DNA of 64,000 bases from Bacteroidota bacterium. Lineage in GTDB: Bacteria > Bacteroidota > Bacteroidia > Flavobacteriales > Flavobacteriaceae. Shown in pieces: positions 1 through 10,435 of this stretch (position 1 is its first letter; each line of letters opens with the position of its first letter). The stretch is from positions 1 through 64,000 of the forward strand of contig JADFOK010000005.1 of the NCBI GenBank assembly GCA_022562895.1, in the 5' to 3' direction. A model generated the notes under the pieces. The model was not told the origin of the DNA, made no database searches, and worked only from the letters and a program-made list of their open reading frames with translations. Position numbers and translations under genes: made by a program.

Positions 1-191
1 CCATTGTGTCCCCGCAAGTAGTGGTGAGAAATGTTGAAGTATATGATCTGGGAGGTAGAAAGGTAGTGAGTGTAGATTTCAACGATCAGGGTATCTACCA
101 GGTAGATATGTCCAAATTGGAAACAGCACTGTATTTTGTAAAAATTAATACCGATCTTGGTTCGATAACTAAGCGGGTGATTAAAAGATAG
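1..191 (+). CDS. T9SS type A sorting domain protein, C-terminal fragment (gene starts left of window)
   Basis: Frame is open from the window edge; C-terminus VYDLGGRKV...YFVKINTDLGSITKRVIKR is a typical Por/T9SS sorting tag. Confidence 0.75.
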   Translation, partial: IVSPQVVVRNVEVYDLGGRKVVSVDFNDQGIYQVDMSKLETALYFVKINTDLGSITKRVIKR

Positions 192-216
192 ATAATTATC
201 ACATTATAATAATAAG

Positions 217-245
217 ACCGTCTTCAAGTTTGGAGGCGGTTTTTA
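217..245 (+). terminator. Rho-independent terminator
   Basis: ACCGTCTTC-AAGTTT-GGAGGCGGT followed by T-run. Confidence 0.7.
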
Positions 246-291
246 ATTTTCAAAACTTAAAATAAATAATTTGAATTCAAGTTAAAGCTAT

Positions 292-1302
292 ATGAAGAAA
301 CTACTTTACAATATCTCAATTTTACTATTTATAGTTTCTTGTATAGATAAAACAAATCAAGTTAAAGAACTAGGGGGAAATGCATTTGGTACTACGTATT
401 CCCTTCAATTTTATTCTGAAAATGATTTTAATATTGAAAAGGGAATCGATTCTGTGATTTACATGGTAAATAAATCGGTGAGTACCTATCAAGTTAATAG
501 TGATATTTCAAAAATTAATAGAGGTGATTCTGCCATTATTGTAGATAAAATATTTAAAGATGTTTTTTTAATATCTGAAGAGGTCTATCACAAAACCAAC
601 GGTTATTTTGACCCAACTATTGGTGTGCTTCGAAATGCATATGGTTTTGGAGAGGTAAAACCACTTCAGAATTTAGATAGTAAAACGTTAGATTCTTTAC
701 TTCGCTTCGTAGGTTTTCAGAAAGTAAAACTAACTTCAGAAAATAAAATAATAAAGATGTATCCACAAATTTATTTAGATTTTAATGCGGTGGCAAAGGG
801 ATACGGAATTGATTGTATAGGGCGTTATCTTGAAAATAAAGGCATTAATAATTACCTCATTGAATTGGGTGGGGAAATTTTAGCTAAAGGAAAAAATCTT
901 TCATTAGAAAAGGCCTGGGAAGTTGGAATAGAAGCAATAGATTCAAAATTAGAAAATCGAACCTATAATACTACCATTGCTTTATATAATATAGGAATGG
1001 CTTCATCGGGGAACTATCGAAAGTTTAGGATAGATTCCATCACGGGCAAAAAGTATGTACATACCATAAATCCGATAACAGGCTCTGCCGAAAAAAGTGA
1101 TGTAACAAGCGCCACCGTATTAGCACCTACTTGTGCTTTGGCAGATGCATATGCAACAGCTTTTATGGCTATGGGAATAGAAGAATCAATAAAAGTACTT
1201 GATAATCTTCATCATATTGATGCGTACTTAACCTATAATGACGCTTCAAATGCACAGCAAATATTTATTACTAAAGGGTTTAAAAAGATATTATTAGACT
1301 AG
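292..1302 (+). CDS. apbE: FAD:protein FMN transferase (ApbE family)
   Basis: Lipoprotein signal; AFGTTYSLQ, FDPTIGVLRNAYGFG, DFNAVAKGYGID, IELGGEILAKG, HTINPITG motifs. Confidence 0.93.
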   Translation: MKKLLYNISILLFIVSCIDKTNQVKELGGNAFGTTYSLQFYSENDFNIEKGIDSVIYMVNKSVSTYQVNSDISKINRGDSAIIVDKIFKDVFLISEEVYHKTNGYFDPTIGVLRNAYGFGEVKPLQNLDSKTLDSLLRFVGFQKVKLTSENKIIKMYPQIYLDFNAVAKGYGIDCIGRYLENKGINNYLIELGGEILAKGKNLSLEKAWEVGIEAIDSKLENRTYNTTIALYNIGMASSGNYRKFRIDSITGKKYVHTINPITGSAEKSDVTSATVLAPTCALADAYATAFMAMGIEESIKVLDNLHHIDAYLTYNDASNAQQIFITKGFKKILLD

Positions 1303-2064
1303 TTTTTTGCAAATAGGAATTATCTCCCCTTTTGCCAATCGATATTTTTGAATTTCTTTATCTGAAAAGGATTTTGTATAATTCTCTTCAATTACAGTAA
1401 ATCCAACCGAACGAAGTTTATCAAAATAATCCCTACCATATATTCTAACATGATCGTATTGTCCAAATAGTTGGGTACGCACTTTTTGGTCTGTAATACT
1501 ATTATCTTCAAATGTGATATTTTTAGTTAAGTCTTGGGGAATTTGAAAAATTCCAGTTCCTCCGGGAACAAGAACTCTGTACAATTCTTGCATAGCTTTT
1601 AGATCATCAGGTATGTGTTCAAGTACGTGATTACAAAAAATATAATCATAGGTATTATCTTCAAAAGGAAGATTACAAATATCTGCTTTAACATCGGCTA
1701 TGGGAGAGTTTAGATCGGTTGTAGTGTAATCCAAATTTTTCATTTTTCGGAAACGCTTATAGAATGCTTGCTCGGGGGCAAAATGAAGGACTTTATTCTT
1801 TTCTGAAAAAAATGTAGTTTCGTTTTTAAGATATAGCCAAAACAATCTATGGCGTTCAAGTGATAAAGTGCTGGGAGAAAGTACATTTTCACGTACTTTA
1901 TCGTAGCCGTAGGGTAAAAATATTCGGAAAGATTTTCCGTCAATAGGATCCATGTATTTACTTCCTTTCAAAAAAAAAGAAATAAAAGGACGCATTATAA
2001 TACTTAGCCTAATCAATAAATAGCGGGGTAATAAATTCAGAATAAATTTAAAAAACCTTTGCAT
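1294..2064 (-). CDS. Class I SAM-dependent methyltransferase
   Basis: VLHFAPEQAFYKRF, DICNLPFEDNTYDYIFCNHVLEHIPDD motif. Confidence 0.85.
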   Translation of the reverse strand: MQRFFKFILNLLPRYLLIRLSIIMRPFISFFLKGSKYMDPIDGKSFRIFLPYGYDKVRENVLSPSTLSLERHRLFWLYLKNETTFFSEKNKVLHFAPEQAFYKRFRKMKNLDYTTTDLNSPIADVKADICNLPFEDNTYDYIFCNHVLEHIPDDLKAMQELYRVLVPGGTGIFQIPQDLTKNITFEDNSITDQKVRTQLFGQYDHVRIYGRDYFDKLRSVGFTVIEENYTKSFSDKEIQKYRLAKGEIIPICKKLV

Positions 2065-2882
2065 TATAAAACAAGCTCTTTTTCCCGAAACTCATCCTCC
2101 TCATCACTTGAAATCCCCAATGATTCATAAATATAAGCAAATGTGGAAAGTATTTCGGGTTTACCATTTATAATAGCTACATTATGTTCAAAATGAGCGC
2201 TTGGCATCCTATCTTTAGTAAGAATAGTCCAACCATCAGCTAAATGTTCTATACGCTTTGTGCCTAGATTTATCATAGGTTCAATAGCAACAGTCATTCC
2301 TTCTACAAACTTTTTCCCTCTACCTCTACGACCGAAGTTAGGCATTTCTGGATCTTCGTGCATAGTTTTCCCTATTCCATGACCCACTAGTTCTCGAACA
2401 ACCCCATATCCCTGTGTTTCGCAGAATTGTTGTATGGCATAACCCACATCACCAACACGATTTCCTACTTTAAATTCACGAATACCAATATATAAAGATT
2501 CCTTAGTTACTTCTAGTAATTTTTTCACTTCTGGAGCGATTTCACCTATTGGAAATGTATAGGCATGATCTCCATAATACTCGTTTTTAACAGCACCACA
2601 ATCAATCGAGATAATTTCACCTTCTTTTAGTGGGATATCATTTGGAATACCGTGAACTACTTGCTCATTTGGACTCATACACAATGTATTTGGAAAATCG
2701 TATAAGCCTAAAAATCCAGGCACGGCATTGTGATCTCTAATAAATTCATCGGCAAGTTTGTCTAAATAAAGGGTAGTTACACCTGGTTTTACTTCTTTCG
2801 CCAACATCCCTAATGTTTTAGAAACAACCAAAGCACTTTCGCGCATTAACTCTATTTCTTCTTTGGATTTTGGAATTATCAT
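2064..2882 (-). CDS. map: Type I methionyl aminopeptidase
   Basis: ISIDCGAVKNEYYGDHAYTFPIG, GHGIGKTMHEDPEMPNFG, AIEPMINLG. Confidence 0.95.
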   Translation of the reverse strand: MIIPKSKEEIELMRESALVVSKTLGMLAKEVKPGVTTLYLDKLADEFIRDHNAVPGFLGLYDFPNTLCMSPNEQVVHGIPNDIPLKEGEIISIDCGAVKNEYYGDHAYTFPIGEIAPEVKKLLEVTKESLYIGIREFKVGNRVGDVGYAIQQFCETQGYGVVRELVGHGIGKTMHEDPEMPNFGRRGRGKKFVEGMTVAIEPMINLGTKRIEHLADGWTILTKDRMPSAHFEHNVAIINGKPEILSTFAYIYESLGISSDEEDEFREKELVL

Positions 2883-2886
2883 ACTG

Positions 2887-3306
2887 CTATTTAAAAAAAG
2901 AAAACCATCCTCTTTTTTGCTTTTTTGGGGTTTCTAAAATGAGTTCTTCCTCACCTATTAATATTTGATATATTTCTCCCCAACCCAATAAACCACCTAT
3001 GTTTCGGTCGTCGATAAATATATCTGCATTAATCTTTCGGCTATAACCCGAATCGAATTCTTCTTCTGGGAAACTTTTATTTATTGCATAGAATGAAACA
3101 CCATTCTCTTTACAAAATAGTACAGCTTCTTTTAAGGTTTTTCCATCACGGTAAGTCCATAAAATAAGTCTGTGACCATTTTCCTGTAGTTTTATTAAGG
3201 TTTCAAAAGCAAAAAGTTTGGTCTTTCCAATATAAGGATACTCATCTTCAACAATGGTCCCATCAAAATCTATCGCTATTGTATAGGTTTCAGGTATCAT
3301 AATCAC
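2887..3306 (-). CDS. HAD-type hydrolase, BT0820-like
   Basis: AIDFDGTIVEDEYP, LILWTYRDGKTLKEA, ADIFIDDRNIGG. Confidence 0.8.
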   Translation of the reverse strand: MIMIPETYTIAIDFDGTIVEDEYPYIGKTKLFAFETLIKLQENGHRLILWTYRDGKTLKEAVLFCKENGVSFYAINKSFPEEEFDSGYSRKINADIFIDDRNIGGLLGWGEIYQILIGEEELILETPKKQKRGWFSFFK

Positions 3307-3349
3307 AAATAAACTGTAAAATTACAAAGAATACTAATTCTTTCGATTT

Positions 3350-3955
3350 TTAATCCTCGTAAGAATGTTTGTAGCCTGTTCCGCTAACTATAGCAAGCAT
3401 ATCTTTTTCGAGACTTTCTTGGGCAAATTCAACAAAACGCCCCATTTCTTTGCCTTTTTTATAAAAAATAATAGTAGGTACACGAATTATGTTAAAACCT
3501 TTTTCAAAACCTGAAGGTGTGATTTTTTGGGGAGAAACCGTGATTAATGTAAAATTGTCATAATTAAAATTTACTGCATCCAATATTTTGTACAATCTGG
3601 GAGTTTCACGTTTGCTGTCACCACACCAAGTTCCCATAAAAGTTTTAATGGTTACATCTTTAAGAAGGGGCTTTAATTTTTCTATGATGGCCTTATCAAT
3701 TTCGTAAGATTCAAAATTTTTATCGAACCAGCTTTGAAAGGGAGTTTGAGCAAAACCAACCCGATTAGCTTTTCCCAATAATATAATCGTTTCTTTGTAA
3801 GGTACGGTAGCATTTATTTTTTCCGAATCTTTTTCATCTTTCATTTCTTTTTTAGCATCAGAAATATCAATGGAATCCTTGGAAATTTCTTTAGTGGTAT
3901 TACAACCAAACTGAAGGAATACAAAAAAAAGAAAAGCTGATTTTTTCATTATCAA
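3350..3955 (-). CDS. Thioredoxin-like lipoprotein
   Basis: Lipobox-like QFGCN; TFMGTWCGDSKRETPRLYKIL and cis-Pro IRVPTIIFYKKGKE. Confidence 0.75.
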   Translation of the reverse strand: MIMKKSAFLFFVFLQFGCNTTKEISKDSIDISDAKKEMKDEKDSEKINATVPYKETIILLGKANRVGFAQTPFQSWFDKNFESYEIDKAIIEKLKPLLKDVTIKTFMGTWCGDSKRETPRLYKILDAVNFNYDNFTLITVSPQKITPSGFEKGFNIIRVPTIIFYKKGKEMGRFVEFAQESLEKDMLAIVSGTGYKHSYED

Positions 3956-5475
3956 ATATTTAAAATTAAAGAATTTTGCGTCATAACATTCGGCTTTTTA
4001 ATTCCCATGATATGTAATATTGTAGGTGCTATGTCACCCAAAATACCATTTTTTATTTCAGTAATATCATTGTCAATAATAATTATTGGAACGGGATTGG
4101 TTGTATGTGAAGTATTTGGAGATCCATCGGGATTTAACATAGTTTCACAATTTCCATGATCTGCAAGTAAAATAGTTGCATATCCATTATTTAAAGCTGC
4201 TTCAATTACGCTTTTTGTACAGGAGTCAATCGTCTCACAAGCTTTTACAGCAGCTTCAAAAACTCCGGTATGTCCCACCATATCTGTATTGGCAAAATTG
4301 AGGCATATAAAATCTGCAGATTTGGAGATTATCTCGGTTAAAATTTTATCTCGTATCTCGAAAGCGCTCATTTCAGGTTGTAAATCGTATGTAGCCACTT
4401 TTGGAGATGGGCAAAGGATTCGTTTTTCACCTACAAAAGGGGTTTCTCTTCCTCCCGAAAAGAAGAATGTTACGTGTGGGTATTTTTCGGTTTCGGCAAT
4501 TCGAATTTGTTTTTTACCGTTCTGTTCTAAAATTTCGCCCAAGGTTTCACTAACGTTTTCCTTACTATAACTTTCTAGTATTCCCCTAAAAGAATCGTCA
4601 TAATTGGTTAGAGTTACATAATAAAGAGAAAGAGGTTTCATGTTATAATCCTCAAAACTTTGTTGTGTAAGAACAGTGGTAAGTTGGCGCCCTCTATCGG
4701 TTCTAAAATTGAAAAATATAATAACGTCATCTTTTTTAATTGTTACTATAGGTATATTGTTTTCAGTAATCACAATCGGTTCTATAAATTCGTCGGTAAT
4801 GTCCTTATAATAACTTTCTTCAATACTTTTAATAACATCTGTTGAAGTTTCCCCTTTTCCTAAGACCAATAAATCATACACTTTTTTTACACGCTCCCAT
4901 CGTTTGTCACGATCCATTGCGTAATATCTTCCTATTACTGATGCTAATTTTCCAGTTGTATTAGTAAGATGTTCTTGTAATTCTTTAATAAAACCAATTC
5001 CCGATTTTGGATCAACATCACGACCATCCATAAAAGCATGCACGAATACTTTTTCTAATCCATATTCTTGAGCAGCTGATAACAACCCTTTTAAATGATT
5101 TATATGAGAATGAACTCCCCCGTTAGAAACCAGGCCCATAAAATGAATATTTTTATCATTTTCTTTAGCATATTTAAAAGCTTCTCTTAATACCGGTTCC
5201 TTTCTAAGAGTGTTATTCTGTAAGGCAAAATTTACTTTCATCAAATCTTGATGTATTATCCTTCCGGCACCAAGATTCATATGACCTACCTCGCTATTTC
5301 CCATTTGACCTTTAGGCAACCCTACATTCATTTCGTGGGTAAGTAATTGAGCATTGGGATAGGTATTATAAAGGGAATCAATAAAGGGTGTATTGGCTTG
5401 TGAAATAGCAGAAACTTTTGGATCTTGGGTAACTCCCCAGCCATCGAGTATAAGTAATAGGACTTTTTTATTCAT
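3952..5475 (-). CDS. gpmI: 2,3-bisphosphoglycerate-independent phosphoglycerate mutase
   Basis: LLILDGWG, GNSEVGHMNLGAGRI, FMDGRDVDPKSG, NFANTDMVGHTG, LADHGNCE. Confidence 0.97.
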   Translation of the reverse strand: MNKKVLLLILDGWGVTQDPKVSAISQANTPFIDSLYNTYPNAQLLTHEMNVGLPKGQMGNSEVGHMNLGAGRIIHQDLMKVNFALQNNTLRKEPVLREAFKYAKENDKNIHFMGLVSNGGVHSHINHLKGLLSAAQEYGLEKVFVHAFMDGRDVDPKSGIGFIKELQEHLTNTTGKLASVIGRYYAMDRDKRWERVKKVYDLLVLGKGETSTDVIKSIEESYYKDITDEFIEPIVITENNIPIVTIKKDDVIIFFNFRTDRGRQLTTVLTQQSFEDYNMKPLSLYYVTLTNYDDSFRGILESYSKENVSETLGEILEQNGKKQIRIAETEKYPHVTFFFSGGRETPFVGEKRILCPSPKVATYDLQPEMSAFEIRDKILTEIISKSADFICLNFANTDMVGHTGVFEAAVKACETIDSCTKSVIEAALNNGYATILLADHGNCETMLNPDGSPNTSHTTNPVPIIIIDNDITEIKNGILGDIAPTILHIMGIKKPNVMTQNSLILNI

Positions 5476-5511
5476 AGTTTATTTACTGGCGCAAAGATAA
5501 AAACAAAATCA

Positions 5512-6267
5512 CTAAAGTAATTTGGGATTTATATCCAAAATGTTTTCGTTTTTGTATTTTGAAATAAATGAATCTGTAAAATATTCACTACCTGAAATAT
5601 TTTCTTCCTGAAGAATTTTCTTAATATCTAATTTTTTGTAGGCCTGAAGCATGGGTTTTGAAGCAGGAGCATAGCTAAAATGCCAAGGCTCGTATTTAAA
5701 TCCTTTTCGATTTAGAGTGTCTGTATATACCTCATAAAAACCAAACGAATTTGCATTTCTGCTAAGCCATTCCTTTAGATTACAATAGGGTCCGTCGCCA
5801 TGGAAATGCTTGGTTTCTAAAACATTTTTTGGGCGAGGAGTATTGGCATCGATAATGTCTACATCAGTTCCCCAATGATGGCGAGAAGTTCCGGGAATGG
5901 TAGAATATTCGATTATTTTTGAAATGGCTTCAGAAGGAATGAGACCTTGTTCAGTATATTGTAGGTACTTATCTTCAAATATTATTTTTTGTTGCTTAAA
6001 ACTGCGATAAGCAGAAACTACTTCAATATCAATATTCTCTTTAATTGCTGCCACTTTCATTTTAATAAAACTATTAAACGTATCCTTTTGCATTTTGAAA
6101 TCGGTGCCTGAAAAATCGAAATTTCCTTTACCTATAAGTTGGTCACGGGTATAAATATATTGATAATGAGTAAATGAAAGTTGGGGTAAAACAGCAAATG
6201 CCACCCCACTTAATAAAGTTGTTTTTATAAAATTAACTCTTTTCATATTTTTAATGATAATATCCAA
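5512..6267 (-). CDS. M15 family D-alanyl-D-alanine carboxypeptidase-like protein
   Basis: VVSAYRSFKQQ, PGTSRHHWGTDVDI, YEPWHFSY. Confidence 0.85.
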   Translation of the reverse strand: MDIIIKNMKRVNFIKTTLLSGVAFAVLPQLSFTHYQYIYTRDQLIGKGNFDFSGTDFKMQKDTFNSFIKMKVAAIKENIDIEVVSAYRSFKQQKIIFEDKYLQYTEQGLIPSEAISKIIEYSTIPGTSRHHWGTDVDIIDANTPRPKNVLETKHFHGDGPYCNLKEWLSRNANSFGFYEVYTDTLNRKGFKYEPWHFSYAPASKPMLQAYKKLDIKKILQEENISGSEYFTDSFISKYKNENILDINPKLL

Positions 6268-6958
6268 AATCCGTTCCGCTATCTATCTCCACAGGCTCTT
6301 TACCTTTTTCAAAAACCCTTGCAGTTTGTTTTCCTCTTAATATAATAGATTCACCTGTTACCCGAAGCCAACTCCCCTCTCGTAAACCTACTACCGGAAT
6401 TGTATTTTGAGAATGATACTCCTTAATTCGTGTTTCACGTGTTTCACCCATGTGCTTGTTTGAAGGATCGGAATCTAAATAATGTGGATTGATATTGAAC
6501 GGAATTACTCCAAGGGTTTTAAATGAAGGAGGATAAACAATAGGCATGTCGTTCGTGTTCTGCATGGTAATTCCGCAAATATTACTTCCCGCACTAGTTC
6601 CAAAATAATGTAGACCGTTAAATATAGCTTTACGTAAGGGTTGCATGAGTTTATTTTGATACATTTGTGAAACCAATAAAAATGTATTACCACCACCAAC
6701 AAAAATACCTTTAGCATTTTTCAAGGCTTTTTCGGGGGTTTCAAAAGCATGAATCCCTATTATTTGCTTGTTTAGTTTTGAAAATGCTTCGGAAGCAATT
6801 TTGGTGTAAGCATCGTGTGATATCCCTTCGGGACGAGCATAAGGGATAAAGAGTATTTCTTCGGTTTCAGAAAAGAGCTTTGTAATTTGTTCAGATAAGT
6901 ATGATAAAAAAGTTCCGCCGTGGAGTGTTGAAGTACTCGCTATAAGAATGTTTTTCAT
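6251..6958 (-). CDS. pepE: Dipeptidase E
   Basis: GIFVGGGNTFLLV, YFGTSAGSNIC, VVGLREGSWL. Confidence 0.9.
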   Translation of the reverse strand: MKNILIASTSTLHGGTFLSYLSEQITKLFSETEEILFIPYARPEGISHDAYTKIASEAFSKLNKQIIGIHAFETPEKALKNAKGIFVGGGNTFLLVSQMYQNKLMQPLRKAIFNGLHYFGTSAGSNICGITMQNTNDMPIVYPPSFKTLGVIPFNINPHYLDSDPSNKHMGETRETRIKEYHSQNTIPVVGLREGSWLRVTGESIILRGKQTARVFEKGKEPVEIDSGTDFGYYH

Positions 6959-7118
6959 AATTAATTTGAAAGGTATAAATTTAACAAACCTTCACAAATA
7001 GTTTAAGATTTTTAAAGAAAACTATGTATTATTTAATTTTTTTTAATAAAACATGTAACGCTGCTTTTTTAACATCGTCTTATGTAAATATAGGCGATAT
7101 TTTAACTTATTAAATTAT

Positions 7119-7619
7119 ATGAAGATTTTAAGAATTGCTTTTCTGGTTTTTTTGTTTGTACTTATAACAGGTTCTACGTCTCATAAATTCTATGTAAGTA
7201 TTACGAAAGTTGAATTTGTAAAAGAAAAAGAGACCTTACAAATAATCACTAAAATATTTATTGAAGATTTAGAACAAGCTCTTCAAGAAAGGTATGATCC
7301 TTCTATTTCACTAGCTTCTATTAAGGAAACCGAAAGCGATATAGCTTATTTAAAAATATATATCCTTCAGAAAATAAAAATAAAAGTAAACGGAACACCG
7401 GTTTCAATTCAATACATAGGTAAAGAATACGATATAGACATTGTAAATGTTTATTTAGAAATTGAAAATATTAAGGAATTAAAATCAATAGAAATTGAGA
7501 ATAAAATATTGATGGATATGTTCTCCGAACAACAAAACATTATCCATTTAAAAACACCAAATAATCGCCGAAGTCTTGTTTTGGACTTTGATAATCCTAA
7601 AGGTGTGTTAAACTTTTAG
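7119..7619 (+). CDS. DUF6702-like secreted protein
   Basis: Signal peptide, STSHKFYVSITKVEF start typical of the family; next to an M1 peptidase gene. Confidence 0.7.
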   Translation: MKILRIAFLVFLFVLITGSTSHKFYVSITKVEFVKEKETLQIITKIFIEDLEQALQERYDPSISLASIKETESDIAYLKIYILQKIKIKVNGTPVSIQYIGKEYDIDIVNVYLEIENIKELKSIEIENKILMDMFSEQQNIIHLKTPNNRRSLVLDFDNPKGVLNF

Positions 7620-7692
7620 TAAAGAATTAATTAACTCCAGAATAAAAACTATTTTTAAAAACTTTAAAAATACCAAACTAAAATTATTACCT

Positions 7693-9990
7693 ATGAAATT
7701 AGTAAAACACCTATCCTTAATTGCTGTATTTCTTATAGCTGGAATGACCTTTGCACAGGAAGAAGACGAAAAACGCGAACCTGGACATTATAACAACAAT
7801 TCTTTCAAACAATTGTATGAAGAATTCTCGACTCCAAATCAATACAGATCTGCAAGTGGAGCCCCAGGACCGAATTATTATCAACAACAAGCAGATTATG
7901 TTATGGATATTGTGTTGGATGACAAGAACAAAATACTATCTGGATTTGAAACCATCACTTACACAAACAATTCTCCCGATGTATTAGAATATCTTTGGGT
8001 TCAATTAGATCAGAACGTGCGTTCCAGGGATTCTAAATCTCCATTAATAAAATCTAGTGATTCTACTCCGGCCAATAGGGTAGGTGCCTTTGTAAATGAA
8101 TATATGAGCGAAGGATTTGACGGTGGTTTCAATTTACAAGAAGTAAAAAATGTAAACGGCAATAATATAGAGTATACCATTAACCGTACTATGATGCGTG
8201 TTGAAATGTCTGAAAAATTAATGCCAGGTGAAAAATTTACCTTTTCTATAAAATGGTGGTATAATATAAATAATCATGTAGCAAACCGTGCTCGTAGTGG
8301 TTATGAGGAGTTCGATGATGGAAATCGCGCTTATGTAATAGCACAGTTCTTTCCTCGTATGGCCGTATATAATGATGTAGAAGGGTGGCAGAACAGCCAG
8401 TTTTGGGGTCGTGATGAGTTTGCGTTACCTTTTGGAAATTATGAGGTAAGTATTACAGTTCCTGCAGACCATATTTTAGATGGTACCGGAGCCCTTCAAA
8501 ACAGAAAAGAAGTGTTTAGTAAGGAGATGATGAAAAGATATAAACAAGCTAAAAAAGAGTATGATACTCCTGTTATTATAGTGTCCCAAGAAGAAGCTGA
8601 TGCAGCTTCTAGTGGTTTTGCAACTGGAACCAAGACTTGGAAGTTCAAAGCCGAAAACGTAAGGGATTATGCCTTTGCTACCTCTCGAAGATTTATTTGG
8701 GATATGATGGCTGTAAAAATTGGAAATAATGAAGTTATGGCAGTTTCTCTTTATCCAAAAGAAGGTAATCCTCTTTGGGAAGAGTGGTCAACTAAAGTAG
8801 TTGCCAGTACTTTAAAGTCTTACTCAAGAATGACTTTTGATTATCCTTATCCAAAAGCAATCTCAGTTCATGCCAAAAATCAAGGAATGGAATATCCTAT
8901 GATTTGCTGGAATTATGGAAGACCCGATGAAGATGGACATTATAGTGAACGAACCAAATACGGAATGTTTGGTGTAATAATTCATGAAATAGGTCATAAC
9001 TTCTTTCCTATGATTGTTAACAGCGATGAGCGTCAATGGACCTGGATGGACGAGGGTATTAACACATTTGTACAATATGTTGCTGAACAAGATTTTGGCG
9101 AAAGTTACCCAGAGGCAATTTCTCCTAACCAAAAATACCCTTCAAGACGGGGTCCGGCAAATAATATAGTAGGATATATGTCTGGAGACCAAGGAAGCAT
9201 GGCACCTATAATGACTAAAGGATTAAATACTTTCAATTTTGGAGCAAATGGATATTCAAAACCTGCTACCGGATTAAATATTCTAAGAGAAACTATTATG
9301 GGTCGTGATCTGTTTGATTATTCCTTTAAAATATACGCTCAGCGTTGGATGTTTAAACATCCTTCTCCAGAGGATTTCTTCCGTACTATGGAAGATGCTT
9401 CGGCAGTAGATTTGGATTGGTTCTGGAGGGGTTGGTTCTACACTACTAATTATGTTGATATAGGAATAAAAGAAGTAAAGAAATATTACGTTACTTCAAA
9501 GATGAACCAAGGTATTAAAGATATTATGGAAGCAAGGGGTTTAACTGAAAGTGACCTACCACCATTAGTTTATTATGTAAGTGAAGATAGTGAGGATTTT
9601 GATGAAAGCATGCGTACCGAAACATTAGAGGATATAAGTACACTTCAAGAATATATTATGGATAATTTTGAGCCTGCCGATCGAGCGAATCTTAAAAATC
9701 CGAATTATTTTTACGAAATTACTTTTGTAAAACCCGGTGGAATTCCAATGCCTATTATTGTTGAATATACCTATAGTGATGGTTCTACAGAAAGAGTTAC
9801 CTATCCTGCACAAATTTGGAAAACCAGAGATGATTCTGTTGGAAAGATTATTACCTCTGATTTAGAAATCGTTAAGATTGTAGTAGATCCAGATGAAGAA
9901 ACTGCAGATATTGATACTTCAAACAACAGTTGGCCAAAGCGTAAAAAACTTGGAGAATTCGACAAGTTTAAGGAAAAGGTGAAAGGATAA
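7693..9990 (+). CDS. M1 family metallopeptidase
   Basis: Signal peptide; zinc motif IIHEIGHNFFPMIVNSDERQWTWMDEGIN (HExxH...E). Confidence 0.93.
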   Translation: MKLVKHLSLIAVFLIAGMTFAQEEDEKREPGHYNNNSFKQLYEEFSTPNQYRSASGAPGPNYYQQQADYVMDIVLDDKNKILSGFETITYTNNSPDVLEYLWVQLDQNVRSRDSKSPLIKSSDSTPANRVGAFVNEYMSEGFDGGFNLQEVKNVNGNNIEYTINRTMMRVEMSEKLMPGEKFTFSIKWWYNINNHVANRARSGYEEFDDGNRAYVIAQFFPRMAVYNDVEGWQNSQFWGRDEFALPFGNYEVSITVPADHILDGTGALQNRKEVFSKEMMKRYKQAKKEYDTPVIIVSQEEADAASSGFATGTKTWKFKAENVRDYAFATSRRFIWDMMAVKIGNNEVMAVSLYPKEGNPLWEEWSTKVVASTLKSYSRMTFDYPYPKAISVHAKNQGMEYPMICWNYGRPDEDGHYSERTKYGMFGVIIHEIGHNFFPMIVNSDERQWTWMDEGINTFVQYVAEQDFGESYPEAISPNQKYPSRRGPANNIVGYMSGDQGSMAPIMTKGLNTFNFGANGYSKPATGLNILRETIMGRDLFDYSFKIYAQRWMFKHPSPEDFFRTMEDASAVDLDWFWRGWFYTTNYVDIGIKEVKKYYVTSKMNQGIKDIMEARGLTESDLPPLVYYVSEDSEDFDESMRTETLEDISTLQEYIMDNFEPADRANLKNPNYFYEITFVKPGGIPMPIIVEYTYSDGSTERVTYPAQIWKTRDDSVGKIITSDLEIVKIVVDPDEETADIDTSNNSWPKRKKLGEFDKFKEKVKG

Positions 9991-10114
9991 AATTTGGAAA
10001 GATTAAAGTAGTTGAGAATCCTCTATTAGCTATACTGTTTTTAGAGGGTTTTTCATTTTAAACCTTTTTGGATGCTGAACGAAGTCCAAGCACAATCTTT
10101 CCTATATTTGCAGT

Positions 10115-10402
10115 ATGATTCAACTATCATTTTTCATGTTTATAAGTGGTGCAGAGATTTTCTTTATTCTCTTTATCGTACTATTGGTATTTGGTGCCGA
10201 TAAAGTACCCGAAATAGCCAGAGGACTTGGAAAAGGGATGCGGCAGATAAAAGATGCTACCAACGATATAAAAAATGAAATTACCAAAAGTGCCGAAAAA
10301 CATGGAATGGATATAGATATTTCTAAAGATATCAAAAAAGAAGTAAATAAGGTAAAAGAAGATATCGAAAAAATTACAGGCTCTATAAAGCGGAAGTTTT
10401 AA
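10115..10402 (+). CDS. tatA: Twin-arginine translocase TatA/TatE family subunit (start may be 10136)
   Basis: SGAEIFFILFIVLLVFGADKVPEIARGLGKGMRQIKDA: single TM plus FGxxKxPE...GxG motif. Confidence 0.93.
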   Translation: MIQLSFFMFISGAEIFFILFIVLLVFGADKVPEIARGLGKGMRQIKDATNDIKNEITKSAEKHGMDIDISKDIKKEVNKVKEDIEKITGSIKRKF

Positions 10403-10435
10403 AATAAGTAATTCAAACTTCAAGTAAAACCATTT

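Noticed and set aside
8863-9132. 89-aa ORF antisense to the M1 peptidase zinc site
   Set aside because: Antisense of HEIGHNF region; no independent support
10014-10045. Weak hairpin after the M1 peptidase gene (CCTCTA...TAGAGG)
   Set aside because: Six-bp stem with a long 16-nt loop; plausible terminator but not well supported
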